Below the pieces are notes generated by a model. It was given only the letters and a program-made list of their open reading frames with translations. It was not told where the DNA came from and did not search any database. Shown here one piece after another: positions 47,873 through 56,254 of a DNA stretch of 64,000 nt (positions within the stretch are counted from its first letter, which is position 1; each line of letters starts with the position of its first letter). This DNA is from Nematostella vectensis (lineage: Eukaryota > Cnidaria > Anthozoa > Actiniaria > Edwardsiidae), in the NCBI RefSeq assembly GCF_932526225.1, contig NC_064038.1:14589474-14653473 (forward strand). Reading direction: 5' to 3'. Both the position numbers and the translations under genes were made by a program.

Positions 47873-48510
47873 ATGTTGGGAAGTGTCGGAATGGCTGGGA
47901 TAAATTATACCAAAAAGGAAGGAGGAGGAGAAGGAATGAACCATACTGCTGCTGCTGATGATGATGATGAGCTTCATACCATCACGGGTATTCTTGATCT
48001 TGACGGCTTTACAGTGAATAGGGAGTTTCGGTGCAAGGAAGCAGCGTTTTGCCATCACGGTAATGAAGTGGTTGGCAAACATTTTTCGTTCCCCATCGCA
48101 TTCAATGAACTCTTGGTGAATGACCAGAGATGTGCTCGGTATAACGAGCACATCTCTGGTCAGCATATCATGAAAATGAACTTTGAGCGTTCGGCACACG
48201 GAACTGAATCGTGTCGTCCAGGAGTGGTATGGCATGTATGGCCAAGGTGGAATCGTGGCGTACAAGGGTGGATCCTATGAGCACAAGGTGTTGCAAGAGC
48301 TCGGTATTCCCTACGTTAATCTGGAACTGTATGATTGCCCAAAATACGATGCATTATGGGAGTATTATGACTCTATTTAAACTCATATGAACTTTTTTGG
48401 GACAATATTGCAGTGACTTGTGGGTATCACTTTTATCAGCCTGAACAAAGCCCCGTGCACTGCCCTAGAGCTGAAGCATTTGTATTTTCCAAGTGGTTAA
48501 AGGAGAAAAA
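47873..48510 (+). pseudogene. Unrecognised protein of the Polinton-like element, opposite strand, two frameshifts
   Basis: Read from ATG 47,873. After a low-complexity Asp-rich part it has Ile-Leu-Asp-Leu-Asp-Gly-Phe-Thr-Val near residue 40, then Asp-Gln-Arg-Cys-Ala-Arg-Tyr. A frameshift near 48,180-48,210 leads to Tyr-Lys-Gly-Gly-Ser-Tyr-Glu-His-Lys, Glu-Leu-Gly-Ile-Pro-Tyr-Val-Asn-Leu-Glu and Asp-Cys-Pro-Lys-Tyr-Asp. A second shift near 48,375 leads to Cys-Gly-Tyr-His and His-Cys-Pro-Arg-Ala-Glu at 48,415-48,470. The order resembles a widespread uncharacterised family; spaced acidic residues and Cys/His pairs could mean a metal-dependent nuclease or zinc site (inference). It is the only gene on this strand. 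I cannot name it. Confidence 0.55.
48121..48162. repeat. Perfect 18-bp inverted repeat inside a coding region
   Basis: TGACCAGAGATGTGCTCG (48,121-48,138), a 6-nt loop GTATAA, then the exact complement at 48,145-48,162. It lies in the coding part of the plus-strand gene around Asp-Gln-Arg-Cys-Ala-Arg-Tyr, and it does not interrupt that frame. Confidence 0.95.
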
Positions 48511-48639
48511 AAAGTGTATAGTAGACCCCTTCTCTATCCACACCATTTTGAGGCTACTGTGTAAAAAAGAACATACGAACAGCACGTTTTTTTGTAAAAA
48601 AAACATTTTATTGCTATAAAATAGAGAATGATTCACATA

Positions 48640-48860
48640 ACAACATATTGTGTTTTTTTTCCTTTTTAAAAAGGGTCCCCAATTATATTGTCCCAAAAAA
48701 AGCCTCCCTGGGTGCTCGTCTTGTGGCGGTGAGTAAATAGGTGGTAGTGTCGATCTCCTTGTGGGTGTTTGTAGTCGTCGTCGATTAAGTCTTGGTATGC
48801 GTGATGGCCTTGGTGTGTTGGTGGGAGGTGATGGAAGTAGAGGGGTCTTGTCTACTTTTG
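48640..48860. other. Short gap between converging genes
   Basis: Lies between the ends of the plus-strand gene and the minus-strand gene at 48,861. A-rich runs near 48,590-48,660 could serve as polyadenylation context on either strand (AATAAA complement TTTATT at 48,607). No gene. Confidence 0.4.
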
Positions 48861-49160
48861 CTAGTGATGATGCTGAGCTTGGTGTTTTGGTGGTGAAGGA
48901 AGGTTAAGGGTCGGTTCCAACGAAGCTGAGGACCTTGTTCTGTTGGCTCCTCCATCGTCTTTGACTTTGTGCAACCATTTGAGGTATTGGTTTAACACCC
49001 AATTGTACTGACGTATTTTTGCGTCTAACGGTAACAAGGTGTTCTTCAAGATAGCTTTCATTTCTCCATCCAATCGTGCCATGATGCGGAATTGAGGGGC
49101 CGTGGTGACGTTTTTCTTGGTCATAATCATGTTGATCATGTATTCAGGGATCGTGGCCAT
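48861..49160 (-). CDS. Small helical Polinton-associated protein
   Basis: I choose the ATG at 49,160; the upstream in-frame codons to 49,208 have no ATG. About 99 residues: a hydrophobic start with Pro-Glu-Tyr-Met-Ile-Asn-Met-Ile-Met, then the conserved-looking Leu-Asp-Gly-Glu-Met-Lys-Ala-Ile-Leu. After that come Asp-Ala-Lys-Ile-Arg-Gln-Tyr-Asn and Leu-Asn-Gln-Tyr-Leu-Lys-Trp-Leu, and a Ser/Pro/His tail. Small proteins with this pattern accompany the capsid genes of many metazoan Polintons. Their role is unknown; a minor virion or scaffold part is possible. The frame is intact. A TATA box lies at 49,238-49,247. Confidence 0.55.
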   Translation of the reverse strand: MATIPEYMINMIMTKKNVTTAPQFRIMARLDGEMKAILKNTLLPLDAKIRQYNWVLNQYLKWLHKVKDDGGANRTRSSASLEPTLNLPSPPKHQAQHHH

Positions 49161-49237
49161 GCGATGGGCTCCTCCTTTTTTGTGGCCACGGTAGTTGTTT
49201 TGGGCCAACTGAGAGGGTGAACTTTTACGTTGTCCCT

Positions 49238-49247
49238 ATTTATAGCC
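49238..49247 (-). promoter_or_regulatory. TATA box of the 48,861-49,160 gene
   Basis: CTATAAATAG on the minus strand (CTATTTATAG on plus), between this gene and the stop of the gene at 49,251. The same core occurs at 47,731. Confidence 0.55.
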
Positions 49248-49250
49248 TAG

Positions 49251-49646
49251 CTATAGTATTTGTCTGATGACTCTGTTCAACACGGCATTAAATAAAAAGG
49301 GGATGAGAAATCTACCACGTTGACTTGTGACGAAACGTTTTCGAGTAGTGTTGGGTATTCTCTTGTTGGCCAGGGTGCGTAGTCGTTGCTGGTGAGGCTT
49401 TAGATTTTTCTTTTGAGTCTGGGAAATGGGGAGGTTGCCTTTCAATAGGTTCTTGGCAATTTCCCCCAACGTGTTAATTTGCTCCGGTGTCGCATTTGCC
49501 AGGAGACGTTGTCGCGCTTTCCCTGTGGTATGCGCGAGCACTGCAAGGAAACGCACGTTCCTTTTCAGTCGGCTAGACATGACGAATGAGACTAGGTACG
49601 CAGAGTCTTTGTTATTCATATAGTTCACACCCATCGTGTTCTCCAT
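49251..49646 (-). CDS. Basic Polinton-associated protein with C-terminal hydrophobic patch
   Basis: 131 residues from ATG 49,646, or 109 from the inner ATG that begins Met-Ser-Ser-Arg-Leu-Lys-Arg-Asn. It shows Arg-Phe-Leu-Ala-Val-Leu-Ala, Ala-Asn-Ala-Thr-Pro-Glu-Gln-Ile, Glu-Ile-Ala-Lys-Asn-Leu-Leu-Lys-Gly-Asn, a Lys/Arg-rich middle (His-Gln-Gln-Arg-Leu-Arg-Thr-Leu-Ala-Asn-Lys) and a hydrophobic end after Gln-Arg-Gly-Arg-Phe-Leu. This is a recurrent small gene next to Polinton capsid genes in animals (family recognised, function unproven). The frame is intact. Its start overlaps the end of the basic-protein gene upstream. Confidence 0.65.
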   Translation of the reverse strand: MENTMGVNYMNNKDSAYLVSFVMSSRLKRNVRFLAVLAHTTGKARQRLLANATPEQINTLGEIAKNLLKGNLPISQTQKKNLKPHQQRLRTLANKRIPNTTRKRFVTSQRGRFLIPFLFNAVLNRVIRQIL

Positions 49647-50161
49647 GCTGGATTACTTTTGCCAACGAGGACCTGTCCCCCGCGTTGGTTTGTTCCATGA
49701 CCAGACACACGACGGGTGGTGGCGCATTTGGTCTTGGTTTTGGTGTCACCGTTTTGTTCACGACTCTTGCGGGTTGTACACTTTTTAGTGGTTTTGGCTC
49801 CTCCTCTTGCACTACCACGGGAAGAGGCACGACTTGAGGTGGGTGTGGGTGGGGTACGGGTGCGACTTCCTGTACGACTTCTGGGTGTTGACGTTGGTGA
49901 AGGAGGAGCAATACTCCCCACGGAAGATATCATCCCTGGTGATAAAAGTGAGCTAATACTACTAATACTGCTACTTCCAGCAGGAGTACCAGCTACAGCT
50001 CTGAAGGCCTCAAGCAAATTGGTGCGCCGTGGTGCTGTTTTCTTTTTAGTGGTGATACGTCCCAGCTCGTCGCCGTTGAACCGAGATTCGTCGCCGCTTG
50101 GCGGGTCTGCCACTGCGTCGTCGCGAGATAGAGGATCGTGGTGTAAACGATGGTGGTGTAC
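49625..50161 (-). pseudogene. Arg/Ser-rich basic protein, downstream half (split by CACTA insertion)
   Basis: Minus-strand coding with abundant Arg, Ser, Thr and Pro, including Ser-Arg-Thr-Gly-Ser-Arg-Thr-Arg-Thr. It ends at 49,625 by overlapping the start of the next gene. The upstream half lies at 55,133-55,476, on the other side of the transposon. With the transposon and one GTC copy set aside, a highly Arg-rich frame passes across the junction; frame changes occur elsewhere. Composition suggests a DNA-condensing core protein, as in adenovirus-like virions (inference). Confidence 0.6.
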
Positions 50162-50164
50162 GTC
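50162..50164. repeat. Target site duplication GTC, left copy
   Basis: GTC immediately precedes CACTGG at 50,165. The second copy is at 55,130-55,132, immediately after TAGTG. Confidence 0.8.
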
Positions 50165-50289
50165 CACTGGACGAAAAAACGGATTTACACAACTTTGCCT
50201 ATCGCGCAAATATGATGTAAATATCAGGCACTATATTTGGTGCCTGATTTACTTTGGTAGTAAACGTGTATACAAATTTTATATTTGCA

Positions 50290-50570
50290 TGTTGTGCAAA
50301 CGATTTTCAAAGATCAACTTTAAATAATTTGCTTGGATGGTAAATTTGTATGTAAATTTCATGTTTGTATTTTGTGCAAATAACATTTCAAAGATCAACT
50401 TTGACTGATTTGCTTGGATGGTAAATTTTTATGTAAATTTCATGTTTTTATTTTGTGCAAATACAGTTCAAAGATCAACTTTGAATAATTTGCTTGGGTT
50501 GTAAATTTGTATGTAAATTTCATGTTTGTATTTTGTGCAAATACAGTTCAAAGATCAAATTTAGATTTGC
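50290..50570. repeat. Subterminal tandem repeat of about 78-80 bp, 3-4 units
   Basis: Units contain TTTGCTTGGATGGTAAATTT, ATGTAAATTTCATG, TTTTGTGCAAATA and CAAAGATCAACTTTGA. They lie near the left end of the CACTA transposon and could bind its transposase, as subterminal repeats do in this superfamily (inference). Confidence 0.85.
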
Positions 50571-50804
50571 ATGGATTTACACTCACTAGATTATCTTTAC
50601 TTATATCTGCAAGGTGTGTTTTAATATCACTTAGTGTTTGACGGTGACAGTCGTGTGCGACAAATTGCTTTGTTGTCGCTTTTAGTAGGCCAAACATCTA
50701 AAATCATCATCAAGATACTAGTGAAAATCGTCGAGTTTTGTGTGTGTGTTTCTTATACGCGGGTTTGATGGAAAAAAGGCGAGAGCGACCAGATGGCGGT
50801 GTAA

Positions 50805-50915
50805 TATATAGGTTATTTACCGGCTGGGAGGTCCGGCATCGGTCAGCATTTCCCAGACCTCTGTCACAGTTTTTCTCTATTCGGACCGACCTCAAGTCGG
50901 TAAATAACTTATTTA
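50805..50915. mobile_element. Small inverted-repeat element inside the CACTA transposon
   Basis: GGTTATTTACCGGCTGGG and the inverted AAGTCGGTAAATAAC bound about 105 bp, with GGTCCG and CGGACC inside. It looks like a MITE-type insertion. A second imperfect hairpin with CACGTGGTTT and AAACCACGTG follows at 50,980-51,027. Confidence 0.6.
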
Positions 50916-51039
50916 TTTTGCCCTTAAAACATTGTTCGAAAATCCCGCAGTCAAGATATTTTAGTATCTTGCGTCACAGTCACGTGGTTTCTCTGTATGT
51001 CGCTTACATACTGTAAAACCACGTGACACTTGTATTCTA

Positions 51040-51840
51040 CTCACAAGATGGCGTCCTCCATGAAGCTGGAGTCCAAATATTAGAGCAGAGAAAGCTGAAT
51101 TGTAAGCATTGGCCATGTAATCTTACTACCACCGTTTTTTATCTTAATTATATAGACATACACAGAAAACAGACAAAATCGCTTCAAATGATTCATCAGA
51201 ATTCATCACTCGAGGTCCCGAATGTAGTTTCCTATATTATAATTTTACGAGTTGTGTATATAAGCTTATTACCTAGCAAAATACTGGTGTCTATATTATA
51301 AATAATTATGACACTGGACGAAATAAAGAATTTAAGTGCATTTAAGACTTATCCGAAATGTACCTTAAATTTACTACTGTCTATATGTTGCATTTAAAGG
51401 CCACACTTAAAGTCAGTAGTAACTTTAAAAAAGAATTTAATTTACATTTAAGTGGGGCTCTTATAGGGCTCTTTAAGTAGATATTGATTGTTAACTTAAA
51501 TTCCTTTAAATGTAGTATTGACTTTAGGTAACTTTCTTTGCCTTTATCGAAAACTTATAATCTTTAGCAGGAGATTAAGTGTCTTTCATTAGTTCTAAAT
51601 TTCATCATATTCGTTGGACTTAGAAAATATTTTCCGTAGTTTAGAAGTTAATTTAGTTTCTAAACATAATATTTTTTGGCTAATATCAGGAACGTTTTAT
51701 GAAACGCATATAAATAGCTTTAAGAATATTCGGTTTCTTGTTTAACCAAGTGATTTGTATTTTGGCAGAAAGAAAAAGCGATGAAAAATTGATATTCGCA
51801 TTATTTTAGGATTACTTTGCCTTTAGCAGTAATAATAACA
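51040..51840. other. No gene recognised inside the CACTA transposon
   Basis: AT-rich sequence with TTTAAG/CTTAAA-rich repeats between 51,310 and 51,540. No coding segment supported. Confidence 0.45.
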
Positions 51841-51844
51841 GCTT

Positions 51845-52205
51845 CACCGGCGGAGAGGAAGTCAGTCATATGCGAGAGGAAGTGACGCGCAAGCGTATCT
51901 ATTGTTTTCCCTTCACGTGACTACCACGGCGGGCTATTCGCATAGCGTGTTTAGAAGTGTGACTTTGGTTCATCTAACTTCTCTCTAAATCCACGCCAAA
52001 AGATTCGCTATTTCTTTCAATGACATCAAATCGAATGGCAAAGCCTACCAATGAAAACATGTTGACCAAATAACCTTCAAGTTTGGAGGGAAAGCAGAGC
52101 TTTAAATGCGGGAAATCAGCGACTGCGTGCGTGAGGTGAGAATTCAACAGTGAAGACAGAACTCGCTGAAATTATCGCCGAAAGGGAGCCTCAGAGACTT
52201 TCAGG
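51845..52205 (+). promoter_or_regulatory. Promoter-like block and first non-coding exon of the transposon-borne gene
   Basis: A GC-richer block has GAGAGGAAGTCAG, GAGGAAGTGACGCGC and CTTCACGTGAC. It is followed by a purine-rich stretch ending at a strong splice donor (CTTTCAG|GTAAGCC at about 52,204). ETS-like GGAAGTGA sites suggest a constitutive metazoan promoter (inference). Confidence 0.5.
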
Positions 52206-53284
52206 TAAGCCTAACTGATCGGAACCAGTTCTTGTTTATTCGTTTCTTGATTATTTTTTGTCTTTAAGGGCAACCTTTCGAGTTTAGGCGATCTTTTTCC
52301 TCTTTGAGTAGTGTCTATCATTCGATTCGAATCAGCGTTCCGCTGACGCTAAAGAGCCTTCGGTTCTATCTTATCTGGCCAGCGGAGAAATCTTATATTC
52401 TTCACATGAAGCGCTTGTTTTAATGAATTGTATTTTATACAAATCAATGTTTTTTTTAAGATTATGCTCGGTTGTTATTGAGCTAGTGCATTGCTTGGCA
52501 TCTCTTTATTTTCTGGTAATCATTAAGAATAACTAATCACAGAACAATGCCAAAATAGTCAGCCTAGATTTCAAATACCAAATCAATTGTTGTTATAATT
52601 ATTGTTGTTTTTTCCTGAGATAATGCTACCCCAGAAAAAAAAAAAACACAACAAATGCAACCAGATATAGAATGATGATTTTCAATGGTAAGAAAACAAC
52701 TTTTTTACATTTTCAGCGGAAAATCCCTAAGAAATATTGCAATTTTAATTGTGTCTTTTTACTATAAGTTTTAGTTGTCCAGTATTTTATGCTTTGGTTC
52801 GAAAAAAGGATGACACTTAATTCAAAGTCAGTCAACATAATCAATATAAGCAATCAATATCAGGGGTTTCATTAGAAGGCAGGTACCAGCAGTTAACCGC
52901 CGCCGTCAACTTAAAACGCTGATCTCAGATCTAATAAAGTTTGCAAATGAAGCATGATTCGTCCACAGTGAGTATGACCATTCATCTCAGCAGACAACCT
53001 TTTTCGAAAGCTTATTCTGGACCCTGGATATTGTTAAGAAACCAAACTGTTTAGATTGAAGGCAAAATCGTCTGCTTCCTCACAGGTCTTTCGCTACTAA
53101 CCTTGACTCATGACCAGAGGCACACATCCACCATACACCTATACATATGCCCATGATGAAACCCATTTAATCAATGATCCATTATACTCCCCACCAGTTC
53201 AAATTAGTACTGCAACCACCCCTATGGAAAAATCCTGCATCTGCCCCTGATGACAAATTCCCTTTTTTTTCTTTTGCAGCTGCA

Positions 53285-54211
53285 ATGCATGTCCATTTCA
53301 GAACTAAAAAGAGGGAGCATGTCACAAAAGCAAATGACAGTTATGATGCCACCTTAAACAGGCAGAGAAAGCGCAGCCGGCTTAACACAGTGAGTATGAC
53401 TAAAACTAATGATTGATGTGATAGCTATGGCATAAATAATTATGAAGACCTTAATCCTCTAAGATGTTGGTCTCCTATCCCATTGCCAGACTATTGCTAG
53501 ATATTTCTACCAATTATCAAATCCAAATCCCCCCCCCCCCGAGGAACCCTAGTCTATGTAAATGGGTGGTATTCATCGGACTTTGAAACAAAAACTACTA
53601 ATAATCAGTGTTTAATAGTGTCTACTAGTAAAGAGTGAAAAGGAAAATACAATAAAAATTACCTTCATTGTGTATAGCAGTAGGTATTTGGTTAGTATCT
53701 ATTTCACAGTCACATGAAAACAAGGTACTCTTGTGATTCAGTTTATATAGTCAAGGTCCAAATCTCAATTTTTAATGCATGATTCAAAAAGGCAAGAATT
53801 CCCTGGACAACAACTCACAATATTCAGAAAATCAAATACATTTGTTTCTCTTCTCTTTTTGTAGAAAACAACGCTACGAAAAAAGACCTTGAGGGAAAGC
53901 TCCAGCATCAACGAGAAGAGAAAAGGGAAATACTTTGAAATCATTTCGCGGACTTTATGTCCTCGGAGCACACAGGGTCTGATGGAGAAAATGAGGGGTC
54001 TGACGAGGAAGCACCTAAACTGCTTTACAAGCATAAGCTTCCATGGAGGAGTAAGGAGGCCGATTCATTGATGGCCTACTTAGAAAAAAAAGTTAGAAAG
54101 GGCAGGGGCCAGAGAAGCACAAACATGATGTTCAGGAGAAAAGATGGTGCTAATTCGAAAAGAACTGCACCAATTGATGCTCCCGATTGGGCTGTGAAGC
54201 ATCAGCTTTAG
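53285..54211 (+). CDS. Spliced gene carried by the CACTA transposon (exons 53,285-53,389 and 53,865-54,211)
   Basis: The first coding exon starts at ATG 53,285 after the acceptor CTTTTGCAG and ends at a GTGAGT donor in phase 0. It is basic (Arg-Gln-Arg-Lys-Arg-Ser-Arg). The second exon follows the acceptor TTTTTGTAG at 53,864. Its C-terminal part in one frame has an acidic Ser/Asp/Glu stretch, then Lys-Leu-Pro-Trp-Arg-Ser-Lys-Glu, Phe-Arg-Arg-Lys-Asp-Gly and Asp-Ala-Pro-Asp-Trp-Ala-Val, ending at TAG 54,211. The phase-0 frame from exon 1 does not lead into that frame, so a frameshift or missed exon lies near 53,865-53,957. The Pro-Trp-Arg-Ser motif occurs in uncharacterised animal proteins; function unknown. 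Confidence 0.5.
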
Positions 54212-54260
54212 GTTGTCTACATGCAAGCTATTCTTTTCGAATTAGCACCATCTTCTCTAT
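54136..54260. repeat. 28-bp inverted repeat pairing the coding end with the 3' UTR
   Basis: About 54,137-54,164 (GATGGTGCTAATTCGAAAAG core) lies in the last exon. Its reverse complement (CTTTTCGAATTAGCACCATC core) lies at about 54,231-54,258, after the stop. Arms are about 28 bp with one mismatch and a loop of about 66 nt. Confidence 0.92.
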
Positions 54261-54264
54261 TTTG

Positions 54265-54740
54265 CTATGAATGATGGACTTGTGCGTTGGCACAAAAAAT
54301 GTTATTGTTGAAGCATATAGTGATCCACTTTGATTTACAAATTCACAACGATTTTTATTACAACAAGTTCATGAGTATTCAGATTTATTATTGAACTATT
54401 TTCCTCGAAAAAACAGTAGATGAGGCTACAATTTATTATATAAAGGAGATGTGATTTATTTAGAATATTGAAAGAATATTATTAAAAAAACAATTACTTT
54501 GACCAAGAGCTGATAAAATAGTGTTTATAGTAATTTATTTATTTTGAAATATACACTTATTGGACCAAACCAAATGTATAAATACCGATTATATTTTACT
54601 GATAACAGAAAATACATGAAATAAAGGATTTCAGTAGATATGCTTGTTGGTCTCTCTGTATATATCTTAACATATTTTGTGGGAAGGGGCAGATGGGATC
54701 TATTGGTTTGTCCTAACTGCAAATTTAGAACAAATGTATT
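54265..54740. other. 3' non-coding part of the CACTA transposon
   Basis: AT-rich, with possible polyadenylation signals. No gene recognised. The right subterminal GCAAATA zone starts at about 54,750. Confidence 0.45.
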
Positions 54741-55129
54741 AATTGGTAACATTCGCACGCCGCGCAAAAGGCAAATTTGCTAAGATGCTTTTTGATGGGC
54801 AAATAATTTGCAAAAGTGACCCTTGCTGTAGTAGTAAATATAATGAATATACACTCTTTGCATCATGAGCAAATGCAAGCAAACATGACGAAAACATAAC
54901 ATTTGCTATCGTATTTACCGGTGCGTGAATAGAACTGCAAATCCGTTCTTTGCACTGTTTTTGATATATTAGCAAATATGAAGTAAAATCGGCCTTCACT
55001 TGGTTTGTCTTGGTGCCAAATATAAAGCAAATTCAATATTTGAATTTGAGTAAAGGCGAGTAAATATGGACTTTACCATAGTTGCAAAACATATTTACTA
55101 TATCTGCAAATCCGTTTTTTCGTCTAGTG

Positions 55130-55132
55130 GTC
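55130..55132. repeat. Target site duplication GTC, right copy
   Basis: Immediately follows the CACTA terminus ending TAGTG at 55,129 and matches 50,162-50,164. Confidence 0.8.
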
Positions 55133-55476
55133 GTTGTTGTCGAGGTGTACTCACGGGTGGAGTGGATGCCAAGGGAGACAGGACTGGTGATAGGGATGAT
55201 GAGATCTCGAGGAGTACCCTGAGTTCGTCTCAGAGAATAGTGTCGATTGCTGAAGCTACAGAGGATGAGGAGGTGGAGGGTGTGGATGTGGAAGGGGAGC
55301 TAAGCCCTTCCGGTGGTGTGGGCGGAGAAAGACCATGGCGTCTACTCAATTTTGCTTCTGCTCTGTAACGTGCTCGCGTGCTCACGTGTGACACCGCCAC
55401 GAGTACAGGGTGTACCTCGTGTGATACCACCACGGGTGCGTACTACTCCACGTGTTTCTCCTCTTGTCCTGGCCAT
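55133..55476 (-). pseudogene. Arg/Ser-rich basic protein, upstream half
   Basis: ATG at 55,476 begins an Arg/Gly/Thr-rich start with Thr-Arg-Gly repeats (Thr-Arg-Gly-Gly-Ile-Thr-Arg-Gly). A frameshift occurs near 55,380 and the reading continues in the adjacent frame as Ser/Thr/Pro-rich sequence. An in-frame TGA at about 55,230 interrupts it before the transposon junction. The downstream half is at 49,625-50,161. A TATA-like box (CATAAATAG, about 55,511-55,519) lies upstream. DNA-condensing virion protein is the likely role from composition. Confidence 0.55.
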
Positions 55477-55509
55477 CGTCAACTGAAATGGGGTGCTTTC
55501 CCTTCACCT

Positions 55510-56031
55510 CTATTTATGCGCTTTTGGGTACGCATCCATCACGTAATCTAACTGTCCTAGAAACGGTTGTTGTGCAAGCATGCGTACTCCCAATTGGTTC
55601 CTCGGGTCTTTGAACAACACAAAGTAATGGCCATTGGTCGAAGCTGTACTTGATTTTCCTCCAGGGAATAAAATCTGTGACAAAAATAGGGTTGTGATAT
55701 CATGGTGATGAGATTCTTGGGTGAAAACTTTCACCACCCGGTCGATTTGATCCATTAGGTCGTCCATGATGAGCAAGCCTGGGCTATCGTGTTTTCCAAA
55801 TAGGTCTGTGATGGAGTCGGGTAAACCATGATGGAATGCGACGCCCAGTTGACGTTGCATCGACTCAAATAAGGGTTGCCATTCCCCATAAAAATAGACG
55901 ATTTTACGAAATATTTTGTCAAAGGCCCGAGTTGCTTGTTGCAACAAGGCATTGACCCCGGCGTTTTTTCCCGATTGACTATGGCCTACCACCATGACGG
56001 CACAGGGGCAACGAAATCGACAATCATCCAT
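55510..56031 (-). CDS. Packaging ATPase (FtsK/HerA, A32-like) of the Polinton-like element
   Basis: I choose ATG 56,031 because upstream in-frame codons contain no ATG; this gives 173 residues, a little short for the family. The P-loop Gly-His-Ser-Gln-Ser-Gly-Lys-Asn lies near residue 18. The Walker B Leu-Leu-Ile-Met-Asp-Asp-Leu lies near residue 88. Then comes a Gln-Glu-Ser-His-His-His-Asp-Ile segment, and Gly-His-Tyr-Phe-Val-Leu-Phe-Lys-Asp-Pro-Arg-Asn near the end. This is the order of Polinton/NCLDV genome-packaging ATPases that pump DNA into the capsid (established). The last P-loop residue is Asn rather than Thr/Ser, which should impair nucleotide binding. The frame is otherwise open. 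It lies between the protease and basic-protein genes. Confidence 0.85.
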   Translation of the reverse strand: MDDCRFRCPCAVMVVGHSQSGKNAGVNALLQQATRAFDKIFRKIVYFYGEWQPLFESMQRQLGVAFHHGLPDSITDLFGKHDSPGLLIMDDLMDQIDRVVKVFTQESHHHDITTLFLSQILFPGGKSSTASTNGHYFVLFKDPRNQLGVRMLAQQPFLGQLDYVMDAYPKAHK

Positions 56032-56254
56032 CCTGCTCGACACCTCTAGGGAAAATGATCTTGCCCACCCCGCCTCTTTCCTCTTATAAGTAGGAATGAT
56101 GACAAGAACACACAGGTAGTCCAAAGAAATTTATTAGTAGTATTATTTTATTTATTAAGTTAGTCGTAATAACAATGATTCATAGTTAAGAGAGTACTAA
56201 AGAGTGCTGGGGTACAGCACACTGACGCCAAAGGCAATACGGTACAAGACGTTG

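Larger units (their letters stand above)
50165..55129. mobile_element. CACTA (EnSpm-type) DNA transposon inside the Polinton-like element, 4,965 bp
   Basis: The 5' end CACTGGACGAAAAAACGG and the 3' end, whose complement is CACTAGACGAAAAAACGG, form inverted termini of about 25 bp with two mismatches. They are flanked by the 3-bp duplication GTC. CACT(A/G) termini with 3-bp duplications define the CACTA/EnSpm superfamily (established). Subterminal zones are rich in GCAAATA and GTAAATTTGTATG units (50,200-50,580 and 54,750-55,110). No transposase was recognised. The interior holds a GC-richer promoter-like block and a spliced gene, so it appears non-autonomous. Confidence 0.85.

Noticed and set aside
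49716-50327. 203-codon plus-strand open frame
   Set aside because: It is the antisense of the Arg/Ser-rich Polinton gene and crosses the CACTA insertion boundary.
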